In this document: positions 52,812-64,000 of the stretch, piece by piece
Position numbering within the stretch: the stretch's first letter is position 1
Layout of the letters: every line of letters starts with the position of its first letter
Origin: Eunapius fragilis
Lineage: Eukaryota; Porifera; Demospongiae; Spongillida; Spongillidae
Direction of reading: 5' to 3'
NCBI GenBank assembly: GCA_963681505.1
Contig: OY811989.1
Coordinates: 4,977,835 to 5,041,834, forward strand
DNA length: 64,000 nucleotides
Notes under the pieces: model-generated
Database searches by the model: none
What the model was told of the DNA's origin: nothing
What the model saw: the letters and a program-made list of their open reading frames with translations, nothing else
Made by a program: the position numbers and the translations under genes

Positions 52812-55090
52812 TTAGGTGTGCTTGAGTCTCGACGGGTGAGCGATGGAGATGTAGTAGTCGTCCTGAAAGTTGCAGATCTGCACAGTATGGAATGCAATGT
52901 TCGACAGTATCACTGCATACTCCAGGATGCCAAACATGCTATAAACTGGAGGGTCAGAGTTAAAGGCAAAAAGCGGGTACCATGGTAACCAAATTGGATT
53001 ACCTCACATCAATGCACAAAGTGGTCTGGAATGTCACTAGGAAGGCCTGTGTAAGCATGCCATTGTTACCCACAACCTTTCGTTTTTCAATTTCCTTTTA
53101 ATCTCTCCATTCTATCACCCCTCCACCACCCTCCCCCTTCCCTCATCCACCCCTCCACCACCCTCCCTTCCCTCAGCCACCCCTCCACCACCCTCCCCCT
53201 TCCCTCATCCACCCCTCCACTGCCCTCCCTCCCTGTCACCCCATTCACCACCTCCCCTTCCCTCTGTCACCCTCCACCACCTCCCCCTTCCCTGTCACCC
53301 TCCCCTTCCCTGTCACCCCTCCTCCACCCTCCCCTTCCCCGTCACCCCTCCACCACCCTCCCCCTTCCCTCTGTCACCCCTCCACCACCCCACCACTCTC
53401 CCCTTCCCTGTCACCCCTCCACCACCCTCACCCTTCCCTGTCACCCTCCACCACTTCCCTTCCCTGTCATCCCTCCACCACCACCCCTCCCCTGTCACCC
53501 CTCCACCACCCTCCCCTTCCCTCTGTGCAGGTGGAGGATACTGTAAGGTTCGCAATATGTGTTATGCCTCCAGTAGAAGTACATGCTCAAAAAGAATGCA
53601 CCAAAGTGAACAATGGCAAAAGAGACCCTCCACCGTAGAGACTGTTTATCCTGTGTGTAGTGTGTGGAGAGAAAGCATGTAAACAAATTTGTCCAAACCC
53701 AGATCATTTGGGAAGGGACTGTTCTCCCCCCCCCCCCCCCCCCCCTTCTGCAGAAGGTGGGAGGGCAGCCCACACCAATTGGTCAACAGGTCTGTGGTAA
53801 GGTGGGTAAGATAATCTTTGTGGGCAATTATTTGTAAAGACTCCCCCCATAAATATAGTGCATGGCTTGCAATGTGTACATCATGTATATGTATAGTGGT
53901 GTGAGTGTGTGTGTGTATTGTGTGTGTGTGTGTTGTCAATTAATGTGTGGGCATACTACGCACTCTGTCACTTGGTGGAGACCTCCCAACTTTGAATAGT
54001 AGTAAGAAGACCAGCATGTGTCCCATTGAAGTTATTATGAACGACACAAAGGCATTCCTGTGTACAGCTGATGGAGAATGTCACCACCCACCACACCATT
54101 AAGCAACTTAGCACTAATAAAATACACCCCAACACCTGCATTCATATACCCCAACACCCCATACCCATCACTAATTACTCTGTCTTCCTCAGCAACCCCC
54201 CCCCCCCCAACCCCCCGCCCCCCTGTCCTATATGCCGAACTCACTGTGGTTTTCCTTAGACGTGACATAAGTAAGAATAAGGAGAGACATGTACTGCCAT
54301 ATGTGAAGGAACAGCAGTGCTATGTTCATGCATCTGAACCACAGCTTGCTGCTGGCTACACAGTATCTGAAGAAGCTGTAATACAGGAATGCATCGAATA
54401 TACGCGGCGAACTGAACAACGCTATGCCTATTCGCCAGATGTAACATTCAGGGGGTGTTCCAATTAGAGCACTGATTGAAGGCACAAAGTTGGGGACCTA
54501 AGAGCAGGTGTATGAGTGCAAATGTGTGTAAGCTGTTATCACATGATCTTACAACTAGTGACTACCACATCACTACAGAGATAACATTGGGATGGGTGCT
54601 TATAACCATAAAGGGGTTAAAGTTACAGTGTGACTCAGTTCCTACTGAATACTAATATAGCTGGCTACATGGGTGGGGGGGGGGGCCAGAGGTGAAGCCA
54701 TGAGTGAGGCAGTTGCAATGAATTTAGTGAGGGTGATGAAGGAGCACAAATAGTTGCATTGTTGCCATGGTTTTTGCTATCTAAGGCTGAAGGTACAATC
54801 TAAGCCTACGTCCTGGTACCATATGTATTTATATGAATAAACAAATACAAGAATAAAACGATTATTAAAAAAAAAAAAAACTTTCAGGTACGCTGGCCAC
54901 ACCCCTTCGTTAACATAGAACTCACCTCGCAATGGGTGTGTGTCACCTCATCGAAGTGAAGATACAATCCAACAGCAGCGCACAAGAACAGTGAACCGAA
55001 CGGCAAGATGAACATAAATGCCATCACATAGCGATACGTCACGTGAAGGAGCAGTTTGGGATCCCTCGGTGCGATAGTAGTTGGGAGCAT
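52812..55090 (-). CDS. PGAP2: PGAP2 (FRAG1), GPI-anchor lipid remodelling factor
   Basis: Golgi multi-pass membrane protein required for reacylation of GPI anchors. Five exons on the minus strand: 55090-54926, 54497-54245, 54067-53964, 53650-53542, 52945-52812, all in phase; 254 residues. It matches the Frag1/DRAM/Sfk1 family in order: FMFILPFGSLFLCAAVGLYL (first membrane segment) then HTHCEVPNFVPSISALIG; YIWRIGIALFSSPRIFDAFL; LLILTYVTSKENHTVHRNAF; SFIITSMGHMLVFLLLFK; SLRWRVSFAIVHFGAFFLSM; and the signature RHNTYCEPYIYSMFGILEYA, then ILSNIAFHTV. Short luminal loops are conserved. Head to head with the GLIS-like gene, 184 bp between start codons. A C-rich minisatellite-like region (53105-53525) fills intron 4. 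Confidence 0.94.
53105..53528. repeat. CACCCCTCCACCACCCTCCC array in PGAP2 intron 4
   Basis: Irregular C/T-rich units (CCTTCCCTGTCACCCCTCCA) between the last two PGAP2 exons. Confidence 0.88.
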
Positions 55091-55274
55091 TCCCAACCAA
55101 AATGTTATTATTCAAAAATATAATAGTTTGCTTCCACGTGCGGTTGGCCACTCCCACCGATCCGTGGGAGGTGGGTACAATCACATATTCACTGTCATTA
55201 GCATTGAAAGCTTGTGAAAACGAGCACTAATTCAATACCCCATCTGGTGGAAGTGCCGGGTGCTTGGGAGGAAA
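55091..55274. promoter_or_regulatory. Divergent promoter region, PGAP2 / GLIS-like
   Basis: 184 bp between divergent start codons. No TATA box evident. Confidence 0.45.
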
Positions 55275-58200
55275 ATGGATCTTGAGGTGATAGGAGCTCA
55301 GGCGCTCAGGCAAAGTGCACTACACGATGTGGCAATGCCTTCCTCTGGCCCACGAACACTGGTACGGAATAGCAACAGCAATTCCAACATCTCGGGCAAA
55401 GTAAGCTGTTCGGCTCCTTGCTGCTGCTGTGAAATACAATGTTTGTTTTTGCGGCTTATTACAGATAACGTGTTGAGGATGCGTGTGTGTGTGCGTGTGT
55501 GCGTGCGCGTGTGTGTGTGTGCGTGTGTGTGTGATGATCCAATTTTGTTGCAATATATATTAAATGTGTTCACTGCTATCATTGCTTCTTCCTTTGGCGC
55601 GCACGTCAGGAAATTACCATCAGTGCGGAGCTGAAGGCTGCCGGTGATGCCGCTCTATTTGCGCGCGCTCGGACGTCTTGCAGCGAATCCTCCGGCTCGC
55701 CATCACCTACCTTGACTATCGAAACGGAATCTCCCCTTCCACAGAGGTCTCCCTTTGCAGCGGAGCCGGAGCAGAGAGCGCAACGATCTCCTCCGCCTAT
55801 CCAGGAAGTACAGCCTGTCACGGTGAGAGCTTTGATCACGCTTTTCCCTCGACCATTTTCTTCCTCCCTCTTTCCTACGAAGCAATCATGGCACATTTGC
55901 GTTCGCTAATTTCTCCATTTCTTTTCTCTTTCTCCCCCGTCCTCCTCCTCCTCCCCTTCTCCCCCCCTCCCTCCTTTCTGTGGTCCTGATCTTACGGTGT
56001 TGTAGGCATTGAATTTTCCCACATGTAGTATTTAAAATTTTCTGTTTTCACCCCTGCTACAATGTGTAAATTGGCAACTTTCTGGTGGTAGGGGGGTGTG
56101 CTGGGGAACTCCACTGTGTCCAGATTCAATACTAATTATCCCAACGTTTGAATACTTTAATAATTCGTACTTGCAACACTGCATGCACAATAGGTACTGA
56201 TCAGGTTAGGATCAATTAGCAGCTGTCTTAGCAGCGCGCCCGCTCAAAGCGGTGTTGTTGTTTATGGCTGTTAGCACAAGACTACTCGTGGGTTGCTCCT
56301 GTTGATAATACTCCACCCACCGTTCTGGGGTTGCCGTGAATATGCGCTTTCTTGTGAATTTTGGTACAATGACCAATGGGGTACACACGGGGGAGTTGTT
56401 GGATAAGGTCTGTGGTTTGGAGGAAGGGTGACGTTTAAATCAGCTCATCCGATCTAGTGATTCCACCCCTAGTCTGGTAACATGCCCCCCCACCACCACC
56501 CCCCTCCAACATTGTACTGCTGTGTGTAGCTTGATATTATGAGGTATCTAGTCCTATCAGTGTGAAGGAGTTGAAACCCTATCAGGAGGTTTAATGTATT
56601 GTCTTTTTGTTTTGTTGCCTTGTTTGCTCAGTTGTTTGCAGAAGGTCAATATTAATAAACAATGGTATAAAATTGGCCAGGAAATTGGAATTCCTATATA
56701 AGCGAGTTGCTTGCTTGCTTGCTTGTTATCTGTACCAGCCCATGGGTTGAATATAGCAAGCAATATTAAATACTGGCATTACAGTGCAATGCAAGTCAAA
56801 GAATTTCTTTCTATATTTTTTATTAGAGCACCAGAACCATCACTGTCTGTACAAACTTTGGCAGCTCTCCTTCCAAGGGGTTAAACAAAGATGCCTTGTC
56901 CCCTGTTTCATCACCATCTGCTTCAGGATCGGATGCCTCCCCTGCTGATCTGACCAATCATCCCACCATTTTCCAGCACATCGTAGACACCCAGGACTCT
57001 CCCATTGATCCTCCCACGGGCCACCTCTCCAACCACACAGTCCCGCACTCAGGCTCAGAGCATGGAGACGAGGAAGATGAGGATGGGGAGGAGGAAGACA
57101 TGGATGGGGAGGAGGCAGGAGCTCCGACCATCATTCGGATCTGCAAGTGGGAAGGGTGCCACCAACAGTTCCCCGACCTCCATACCCTAGTCACCCACTT
57201 GGACAGGGAGCACACGATGACCATGGTCCAGTACACGTGCCAGTGGGAGGGATGTTGCAGGAGCATGAAGCCATTCGACGCCAGGTACAAGCTGGTCACC
57301 CATCTCAGGTGCCACACGGGGGAAAAGCCATACAGGTGCAACGTCCCCACCTGCAGTCGCAGTTTCTCGCGTCTTGAGAACCTCAAGTTGCACATCCGCA
57401 CGCACACGGGAGAGAAGCCGTACATGTGCCACTATGAGAGCTGCTGCAAGAGGTTCAACAACACCAGCGACCGCGCCAAGCACATGAAGACACACATTAC
57501 CCGCAAGCCTTATGCCTGCAAGCACCCAGGATGCGGGAGGAGCTACACCGATCCCAGCTCGATGAGGAAGCATATCAAGTTTGCTCACAAGCTGAAAGAG
57601 GAGGGGCTATTAAATGGCCCCTCCCTCAACGCCCACACCCCTGACCTGGATGGTGCAGCAACGCGCAAGCATTCCAGGCACTCCTCCGGTTCCTCTCTGC
57701 CCAGTCCTGGCCCCACCCCTTCCCCTAAGCGCTCCAACAACTTGGGGGAACCCCTTCTCTCTCCTCTCCTCTCTGGTACCGCCCTACGTACCCCCTCTTC
57801 CCCAGCCTTTACCAATGCCACCACCATGCTATCGCCATCTGCAACGACACTCTTCTCTGTCCCTCTCCTGCAGCTCTCGGGACAAACTGCTCCTGGTGGT
57901 GTTGTACATCAGGGGACGTCGGCTGGAGGGCTCCACCCACACAACGACAGCATCTTGGTGCAGAACCCCGCCCTCCAGTCCCACCCCATGGTGCTTCTCC
58001 TAGGGGGAGGGGCTGGCATTGTCCACGACCAATCGCGGTATGGGATGCATCAGTACCAGCAGCAGGCAGACAGTGGGAGGGGCAGGCAGCCATGCTTGGA
58101 AGCCAAACATAAGTCAAAAGGAGGTGCCTCCCCTAGAGATGACTGGTCCAAGGAAAGGTCAGCCACGCCCACAACAATGGCAGGACAGTTTTCACACCTT

Positions 58201-58551
58201 GTAAGCATCATGCAGCCATCTATGTGCACCTCACAAAGCCAACCCCTCAGTTCTGGTTCCCAGTCCACTCTCATGGCAGGCCTCGTCCCAACGTACATGC
58301 GCTTGGCCCCAGTCCTTCCCTCTCCACTGCAGATGGCTAATTTTACCCAAAATAATTCCAAGCCAATGACACTGATGGGATCTCAGCACCACCTTGGCCT
58401 GGGGACTGGTACCCCCATCACACAGTATATGGTTCCACAGTTCATGGTCTCTGGGATGGCACAAAGCCAGCCTCTCATACTGTCCATGGTCCCTGTGATG
58501 TCTCCCCACCCATCTCCCCATCACCCTGAGGCTGTTAAAGAACACCAGTGA
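55275..58551 (+). CDS. GLIS-like five C2H2 zinc-finger transcription factor
   Basis: Three exons, 55275-55400, 55610-55822, 56827-58551, all phase 0; 687 residues. The N-terminal 230 residues are Ser/Pro-rich and end in an acidic stretch ([19 protein letters not shown]). Five GLI-type fingers follow: [92 protein letters not shown], with TGEKPY linkers. SRLENLK and YTDPSS are shared by GLI, GLIS and ZIC relatives; KPF-ARYKL in finger 2 favours GLIS. The C-terminal 300 residues are low-complexity with no repressor motif I recognise. A nuclear DNA-binding factor; GLIS targets are GACCACCCAC-type sites in other animals. Confidence 0.88.
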
Positions 58552-59542
58552 AAACTATGTGAAAGTTTATTTTATAAAAAAATATTATGAATTAACCTAT
58601 CCCCTTTTAAAATAGTTTCCTTTTTTGCGTTACTGTATTATTGTAAAATTTTATATTTTTTATAATAATACCTGATAACCACCCATAGCCATAGGAACAA
58701 ACACTGAAATAAAACACATTGTATATCCAAGCACAAAATAAGAGTTGTGGCGAGGAGAACACAGCAGGAAGAGATGCAGAGAGAGAGATGGACAGTATTT
58801 TGGTCTGCCCTCTGTAAAATAAAATCACATTACAATGGTCACATGATACACAGCACACACAACCTTCATGGTTACCCTCATGAAACCTCCCACACACACT
58901 CACACCACCATGACCCCTCCCCCATTTTTTTGCACTGTATCCATTGTGAAACTATGAATCATGGTTACTCAACCTGTATCACAACCATAGAACATATAAA
59001 GCTTAGTGCATTGTTCTGTCGGCTAGGATGTGTGACCAGTTGACTAGGGTGTGTGGACTGTTGTAGACTAAGGATATGACCTTCTATTGGCTATGGGCAC
59101 AACATAAAGGCCTATGGCTCACATATTATTCCAGGAACGCATAGTCATATTGGAATGCTCCTACTGCTGCTTAGCAACAGTGCAGAGCCCACTAAAAAGT
59201 TGGACCAATGCAATGCTGTTGCACATATGCCAGACTATAAGCGTTAATTGGTTAATTTGTACCTGCCTATTTAATCCCTTCTCTCTCATTGCTCGCTTGG
59301 GATGTTTGTATCCATTCCCGGAGCTTTGTTGTGCACACACATCCCCAATGCCACAATCGTACAACATCTACAACACACTATTGTAACAGCAGTCAGGTGG
59401 TGGTGGTGGTGGTGGTGGTAGTAGGGCGACCTAGCGTGGAGTACTGGCACTGAATATCTGTCCCATGCATAGTAATAACAACTTGGAGAGTGTATGGCGT
59501 AGCAAGGCTTAAGTGGAGTACAGTGGGCTGCAATCATTTGCA
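58552..59542. other. Convergent spacer, GLIS-like / GAB-like
   Basis: About 990 bp. A TGG trinucleotide run lies at 59397-59419. A frame at 59286-59522 on the minus strand could be a last GAB-like exon (donor GATGTAAGT near 59628, acceptor ATTGCAG near 59529), but its sequence (His run, Cys-rich) does not help to decide. Confidence 0.5.
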
Positions 59543-62500
59543 CTAAAATAGGTAAGCCCCACCATTGCATGTGCCTTCACATGAGCCAATCCTCCCCTCA
59601 AATAACCCCTCACACGACTTACATCCATTAACAATGTCACCATCACCACCACCACCACCACCACCACCACCACCATCATCATCATCGTTTTCAAACTCCT
59701 CCCTGAAGGCTGCTCTCGGCGCGACCATGGGTCTGGACGGACAGACTGGGGCGGAAGCCTGCCGGGAAACCTTTGCTGCCATGGCCTGCGTCGCAGCTAG
59801 GTCCACCTCGGTGTAGTTGGAAAGCTTGGGCCTGACCCCGCCCCTCGGGGGTGCGGGCTGGTGTTGTGGGGAGGGTTTGAATGTCACCAGCGTGTACGCC
59901 ACGGTTTTGGCGGACGTGCAAGGCATGTCGCCATCAGAACTGCTGGACTCTATCAGCGATGTCAGGGGAACCCCCGGCGGTTTGAGGTTGCGATCGACCG
60001 CTGGCGGTTGGGGCTTGTTGGTACGGTCCACAGGGGGAGGGGCAGTAGGCTTGACACGCAACACATTCACGTACCTATCTTCATCCCAGTCGCCACCTGG
60101 AGGGTAATCATATTGGGGGTCATCATCACCTTGAGGGTCATCATAATGGTGGTCATCACCACCTTGAGGGTCATCATCTTGAGAGTCAGGCGGCCAGTCT
60201 ATGTCTTCAAATCTTATGGTGGGTGTGGTCTTCATGGTAGAAGGGTTTGGGAGAGTGGAAGATCCATGCCGTATGGACCCACGTGGTACGTTGTAGATGC
60301 CTTCCTCTATGCCACCATTGGCAGCGATAGGCGGCTGGAAGTGATGGGTGGTGCCTGGGGATTGTGGTAGGGGAAGTCCCCTGTGTAATTCAGCGATGGG
60401 CAACTTCTGCACGTGGCGTGGTATTGTATATCCACTGGCTTCCAACATCATTCGTGGTACATCATATCCATTGTGCTCTGGAAGTTTCTCCTGGGGCAAC
60501 ACCTTCTCCTGTGCTCGTAACAGTCTCTTCTGGGGTAATGGTCTCTCCTGGGCTAATGGTCGCTCCTGGGCTAATGGTCTCTCCTGGGCTAATGGTCTCT
60601 CCTGGGCTAATGGTCGCTCCTGGGCTAATGGTCTCTCCTGGGCTAATGGTCTCTCCTGGGCTAACGGTCTCTCCTGGACTAACGGTCTCTCCTGGACTAA
60701 CGGTCTCTCCTGAGCTAATTGTCTCTCCTGAGCTAACGGTCTCTCCTGGGATAATGGTCTCTCCTGGGCTAATGGTCTCTCCTGGGATAATGGTCTCTCC
60801 TGGGCTAACGGTCTCTCCTGGGATAATGGTCTCTCCTGGGCTAACATTTTCTCCTCGGCTAATGGTCTCTCTCGAAATGGAATTCGATCATAGTGACTAG
60901 CAGCGTTCTCTGTTGTCATGGCAATGTAGGGAGGTGGCTGGGGCTCCAGTGAAGGTACCCCTTTCTTCGGTGACTTAGGGGGTGGGGGCTGTGTGGCTGC
61001 ATTTGGTCCGTTTCCAAGTGACTTTTGGTCTGGGACCCTGTGGCTTGGTGATGTTAAGGCGGGGCAGCTTTCCACGTGATGCAACAACTCAGTGGCCTGG
61101 GGCTGAGGTGAGCTTATCACAGCGGCACCATCACTGCTGACTTTCGATACATGAGTAGCACCTGTTAGGGTGTTAGGGTGTGTCATTCAAGATGATATGG
61201 TCATGGCAATGCCAAGTGGATTATAAAATGGAGATGGTGATGTGGTGAGGTGGGTGGGATGATGTGGTGATATGGAGGGGTGATGGGTGTGGTGAGGGGT
61301 CAGGAAGCACATGCACCAGGAGAGAATGGGTTTGGTAACAGCAACTAATTGGGGGAAACAACAGAGCTACATTCCATCCATTACTGTCTAACAAGGTAAC
61401 ACGTCAACACATTCAATATACCAGTACATAACTTGCCCTAAGCTTGATTATCAGACAGAAGGCTCCCTCCATTATAGAACATTGAGGTCATCCTCCCTCA
61501 CTTGTCACTCTCACCTCCCTCCCACTCACTCCTCCCTTCCACTCACTCCTCCCTCTCACTCACTCCCTCTCATTCACTCCTCCCTCTCACCACTCACTTC
61601 TCCCTCTCACTCACTCCCTCTCTACATCATTCTTTAAGTATACACTTGGCCTCATCCCCCTGACAACTAGCTCCTCCCACCTCGCAACCTTTATACGAAC
61701 CTCCCTCCCACCACAAACACACACACACACACATACCTTCTGCAAGCACAAGGCCGCATACAGTGGTAATGGCCACTACCCATTCCTTCATCTCATCCTC
61801 TGAAGATGCCACCAGAAAGTATAATCTGCTCCTGGTCTCTATACCAAATACATGCTTGTGCTTCTTATGGTATAGGGTCATGTGGACAGTAATGCAGTCT
61901 TCAAGGTTGACCACACCCTTTAAGCTCCCTCCTGGTGAGCTGTAGTATTCCAATATTCTGCTGGATCGCAGACGAAACCACCTCTTTCTCCACTTTGTAC
62001 ACAGGCAACCGCAGGAAAACAGCAGGAAAACAACAAAGTTATTGTGTGGATAACAGTGACTGCCTGTGTACAACAACACAGACATCTATATGGTATACCG
62101 ATCACATTAGTGCTTGAAATACTGACCCCCCACAAATAGGTCTGCTGTTACAGGGAGGGTGCAGCAAGCAGGGGTTATGATTGCAAGCAATGCTGGATGT
62201 ACTGAGCGTGACTACATAACAGTACACTGGTTCCCCCCTCCTTTGGATTAAACTTCAGTTACAAAAACGATTTTTCTGCACCGAGAAAAATAGAAATCGT
62301 CCAATTGTATTGTACATGAACCCTTATTTGCGCAAGGTTTACCGGAGTTGTACCCAAAAGTTCATATGCGTGGATACGGGACGTTTGCACCATGGCAGCT
62401 AATATGTTACGGAACATTTGCACCATGCCCACGGAAGCTTTACAACATTGCAGCAATCACTGCACGGCCGGAAAGAAACCTACTGGTCCGACTCCCTCAC

Positions 62501-62760
62501 CGCAAACTAACTAGACCGCCGATACATGGTCTGGCGCTGTCGTTCTTATTCTACAACACGTCATGGGGGCCTTATCGCACTCAGAGATCAACAACAAAAT
62601 CCCGTCAAGAAAAAAAAAAAAAAAAAAAAAAACGCTTATAGCTCCGAAAGCATGTGCCATGGCTGCTAAGGAGGTAGATTATTTGGTAAGTTACCTTCTT
62701 GCTTTTGTCGGGAGGACTCTTGGTGAGATAACCCTCCTTCAGTATCTCTCCGCCTCCCAT
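59543..62760 (-). CDS. GAB/DOS-like PH-domain docking protein
   Basis: Adaptor that would link receptor tyrosine kinases to SH2 proteins. Exons: 62760-62695 (MGGGEILKEGYLTKSPPDKS), 61992-61737, and a long one 61161-59543. The first two make a PH domain: GYLTKSPP, WRKRWFRLRSSRILEYYSSP, a later strand FGIETRSRLYFLVASSEDEM and the C-terminal helix KEWVVAITTVCG, as in GAB1. The tail has tyrosines in SH2-type contexts (YIAM, YDVP, YTIP, YNVP, YVNV, YTEV) and Pro-rich segments including PPAVDRNLKPPGVP, nearly identical to the GRB2-binding PPPVDRNLKP of GAB proteins. An internal 18-bp coding repeat expands ERPLAQ. The stop at 59543 may be replaced by a further exon (donor near 59628). Confidence 0.88.
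60535..60875 (-). repeat. 18-bp coding minisatellite in GAB-like gene
   Basis: About 18 units of GGTCTCTCCTGGGCTAAT (plus strand) encoding ERPLAQ/ERPLSQ on the minus strand. Most substitutions keep the Glu-Arg-Pro-Leu core, so the array appears to be under protein-level constraint. Confidence 0.92.
61195..61735. repeat. GAB-like intron 2 with short C/T-rich repeats
   Basis: Includes GATGTGGTGA-type repeats (61225-61300), CACTCACTCCTCCCTCTCAC units (61500-61625) and a CA run (61714-61732). No additional exon seen. Confidence 0.75.
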
Positions 62761-63216
62761 CTGAAGAATACACGTACTGTACGGCGAAGCTGTTGTTTTG
62801 AGATGACAATCTGATGACAATCGGGGGCGAAAAATTATGGATGACGTATTATGACGGCATGGAGTCCGGTGCACGGATTGCTCGTTGAACGTTGAAGTTA
62901 CAGAGGGCATACCTGATGCTATCGATCGGTGTCGAGGGGAAAGTATCGGCGATTAAAATGATGCTTCGGGAGGGAGGGCGGAAAAAAAAAAAAAGAATTG
63001 GAGGTATCGGGGATTGAACCCGAGGCCTCGTACATGCAAAGCACGCGCTCTACCACTGAGCTATACCCCCATTGCTTCTAAACATATGTTGTTTTTGTTT
63101 TCTCATTCTCCAAACCAAACAACTGGGCATACCCCTCAGTTTTGACACTTCGCGCATGCGTACTATCGGCTGCGATTAATAACTACTGTTATTAAACTAA
63201 ATAATGCATGTAGAGA
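62761..63216. promoter_or_regulatory. Divergent region between two GAB-like first exons, with a tRNA gene
   Basis: 456 bp between start codons on opposite strands. Contains the tRNA-Ala gene (62999-63070). No TATA box seen. Confidence 0.5.
62999..63070 (-). tRNA. tRNA-Ala (TGC)
   Basis: The minus strand starts GGGGGTATAGCTCAGTGGTA, pairing with TACCTCC at the 3' end (discriminator A). Anticodon loop TTTGCAT with TGC; T-arm GGGTTCAATCC. No intron. A T-run follows on the minus strand (terminator). 72 nt. Confidence 0.96.
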
Positions 63217-63374
63217 ATGAGTAAGAGGAGGATTGTCAGGGAAGGATATTTGACTAAATCGCCGCCTCCAGACAAATTAATGGCGGTAAGTACCAAATCT
63301 ATTGCAAAGCCCGTTGTCGTCCCTTCCTCCATTCCCAAGACCTCTCATTCCCCAATACGATAAGCTGGAAAGCG

Positions 63375-63438
<64 letters not shown>

Positions 63439-64000
63439 GTGCGTGTGTATGCGCGCGTTCCATCCCTGCTTATAGCATACCGTCACCTTAAACCTACCGG
63501 AGAAAGAATTCGTAGAGCCCACCGTTTCACCTCCCGCTATCTCCTCCCACATCCCACTTCTCATCCACACCTACATTCTTCCCCCACTCCCTACCACCCC
63601 TGTTCATTGCACATATACCTATACTCCCAGTTCTGTTCCCTCCTCCCTTCCCTTCCCTCCCCTTCCCTCACCTCCCATCGCTTCCCTTCTCTCCCTGTCT
63701 CTTGCCTCCTGTCTCCCCCATCCTTTCCCTTCTCTCCCCTCCCCGTAAGTGTTAGCACAGTGCCCACTGCTGGGCATAAGTTTGCATGTATGATTATTCT
63801 GGCGCACATGTACACACATAGGGTCTGCATGTACACACACAGGGTCTGTTCTGTCGTCCCATTGTATGCAAACATGAAATGTATCAAAATGTGCCCATTT
63901 GATTATTTAACAACTCACATGACACAATGGAAAGGGAAGGTTGGCAGCGAGAGGTAAAGGTTTCTGAGGATAGTCTTATGCCTTCAACTACCGTTGGTCC
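63217..64000 (+). CDS. Second GAB-like PH protein, first exon only (3' partial)
   Basis: Exon 1 is 63217-63285, encoding MSKRRIVREGYLTKSPPPDK then LMA, followed by a consensus donor GTAAGT. The EGYLTKSPPxDK segment is the start of the GAB-type PH domain and nearly the same as exon 1 of the GAB-like gene on the other strand (KEGYLTKSPPDKSKK). The exon also ends in phase 0 like that gene's exon 1. The remainder of the window (63286-64000) is intron with a TG array (63378-63455) and a C/T-rich tract (63535-63745). The second PH exon (expected to begin with a Trp-x-Lys-Arg-Trp motif) is not in the window. Confidence 0.75.
63378..63455. repeat. TG microsatellite
   Basis: (TG)n with a few TGCG steps near its end, in the first intron of the second GAB-like gene. 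Confidence 0.92.

Noticed and set aside
56958-58545. Several 60-155-codon minus-strand frames within the GLIS-like exon
   Set aside because: Antisense shadows of a GC-rich coding exon with clear zinc-finger homology on the plus strand.
61162-61186. Methionine at 61186 (MTHPNTLTG) as a start of the GAB-like protein
   Set aside because: These codons lie in the intron upstream of the acceptor at 61162; the PH exons upstream join in phase at GATHVSK.

Overview
This is nuclear DNA of an animal, probably an early-branching one; a sponge is my best guess, but nothing in the window proves it. Genes have many short exons with GT-AG introns and include metazoan signalling genes (GAB/DOS-like adaptor, GLI/GLIS zinc-finger factor, AP-4 type bHLH-ZIP factor, CYFIP). 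A PAM17-like mitochondrial gene that vertebrates lack is also present. There are no operons or ribosome binding sites. Introns and spacers are unusually crowded with microsatellites and minisatellites, and most long open frames in the window are artefacts of these repeats.

Layout, left to right: MAGT1/TUSC3-type oligosaccharyltransferase subunit (+, cut by the left edge); two tandem copies of a small secreted six-cysteine protein (+); ALG8 glucosyltransferase (-, 13 exons, complete); a spacer with retroelement fragments and an intron-containing tRNA-Tyr; UCHL3-type deubiquitinase (-), with a second tRNA-Tyr in an intron; PAM17-like (+); a long ankyrin-repeat plus PH-domain gene (-); THEM6-like thioesterase (-, intronless); RAB9 (+, intronless); an unrecognised coiled-coil gene (+); a long minisatellite and a nearly perfect foldback element; RBX1 (+); CYFIP (-, about 13.7 kb, 26 exons); AP-4-like bHLH (-); WDR55 (+); PGAP2 (-); a GLIS-like five-finger factor (+); a GAB/DOS-like PH adaptor (-); tRNA-Ala(TGC) (-); and the first exon of a second GAB-like gene (+) that runs out of the window.

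Several genes act in the secretory and endomembrane system (ALG8 and the OST3/6 subunit in N-glycosylation, PGAP2 in GPI-anchor remodelling, RAB9 in endosome-to-Golgi transport), but they are ordinary neighbours rather than a cluster with one purpose. Five gene pairs are arranged head to head with roughly 55 to 460 bp between start codons, suggesting shared promoters.

The most unusual signals are: minisatellites whose unit contains the adjacent exon's own splice site, so that donor or acceptor sites occur many times in a row; the ankyrin plus PH architecture and a decayed duplicate of two of its exons; the divergent GAB-like pair with a tRNA gene between them; the two foldback elements; and the insertion that splits a 23-bp satellite in the CYFIP gene. 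Exon boundaries were derived by eye from splice consensus, reading phase and similarity to remembered families. Where phases do not close, this is stated.
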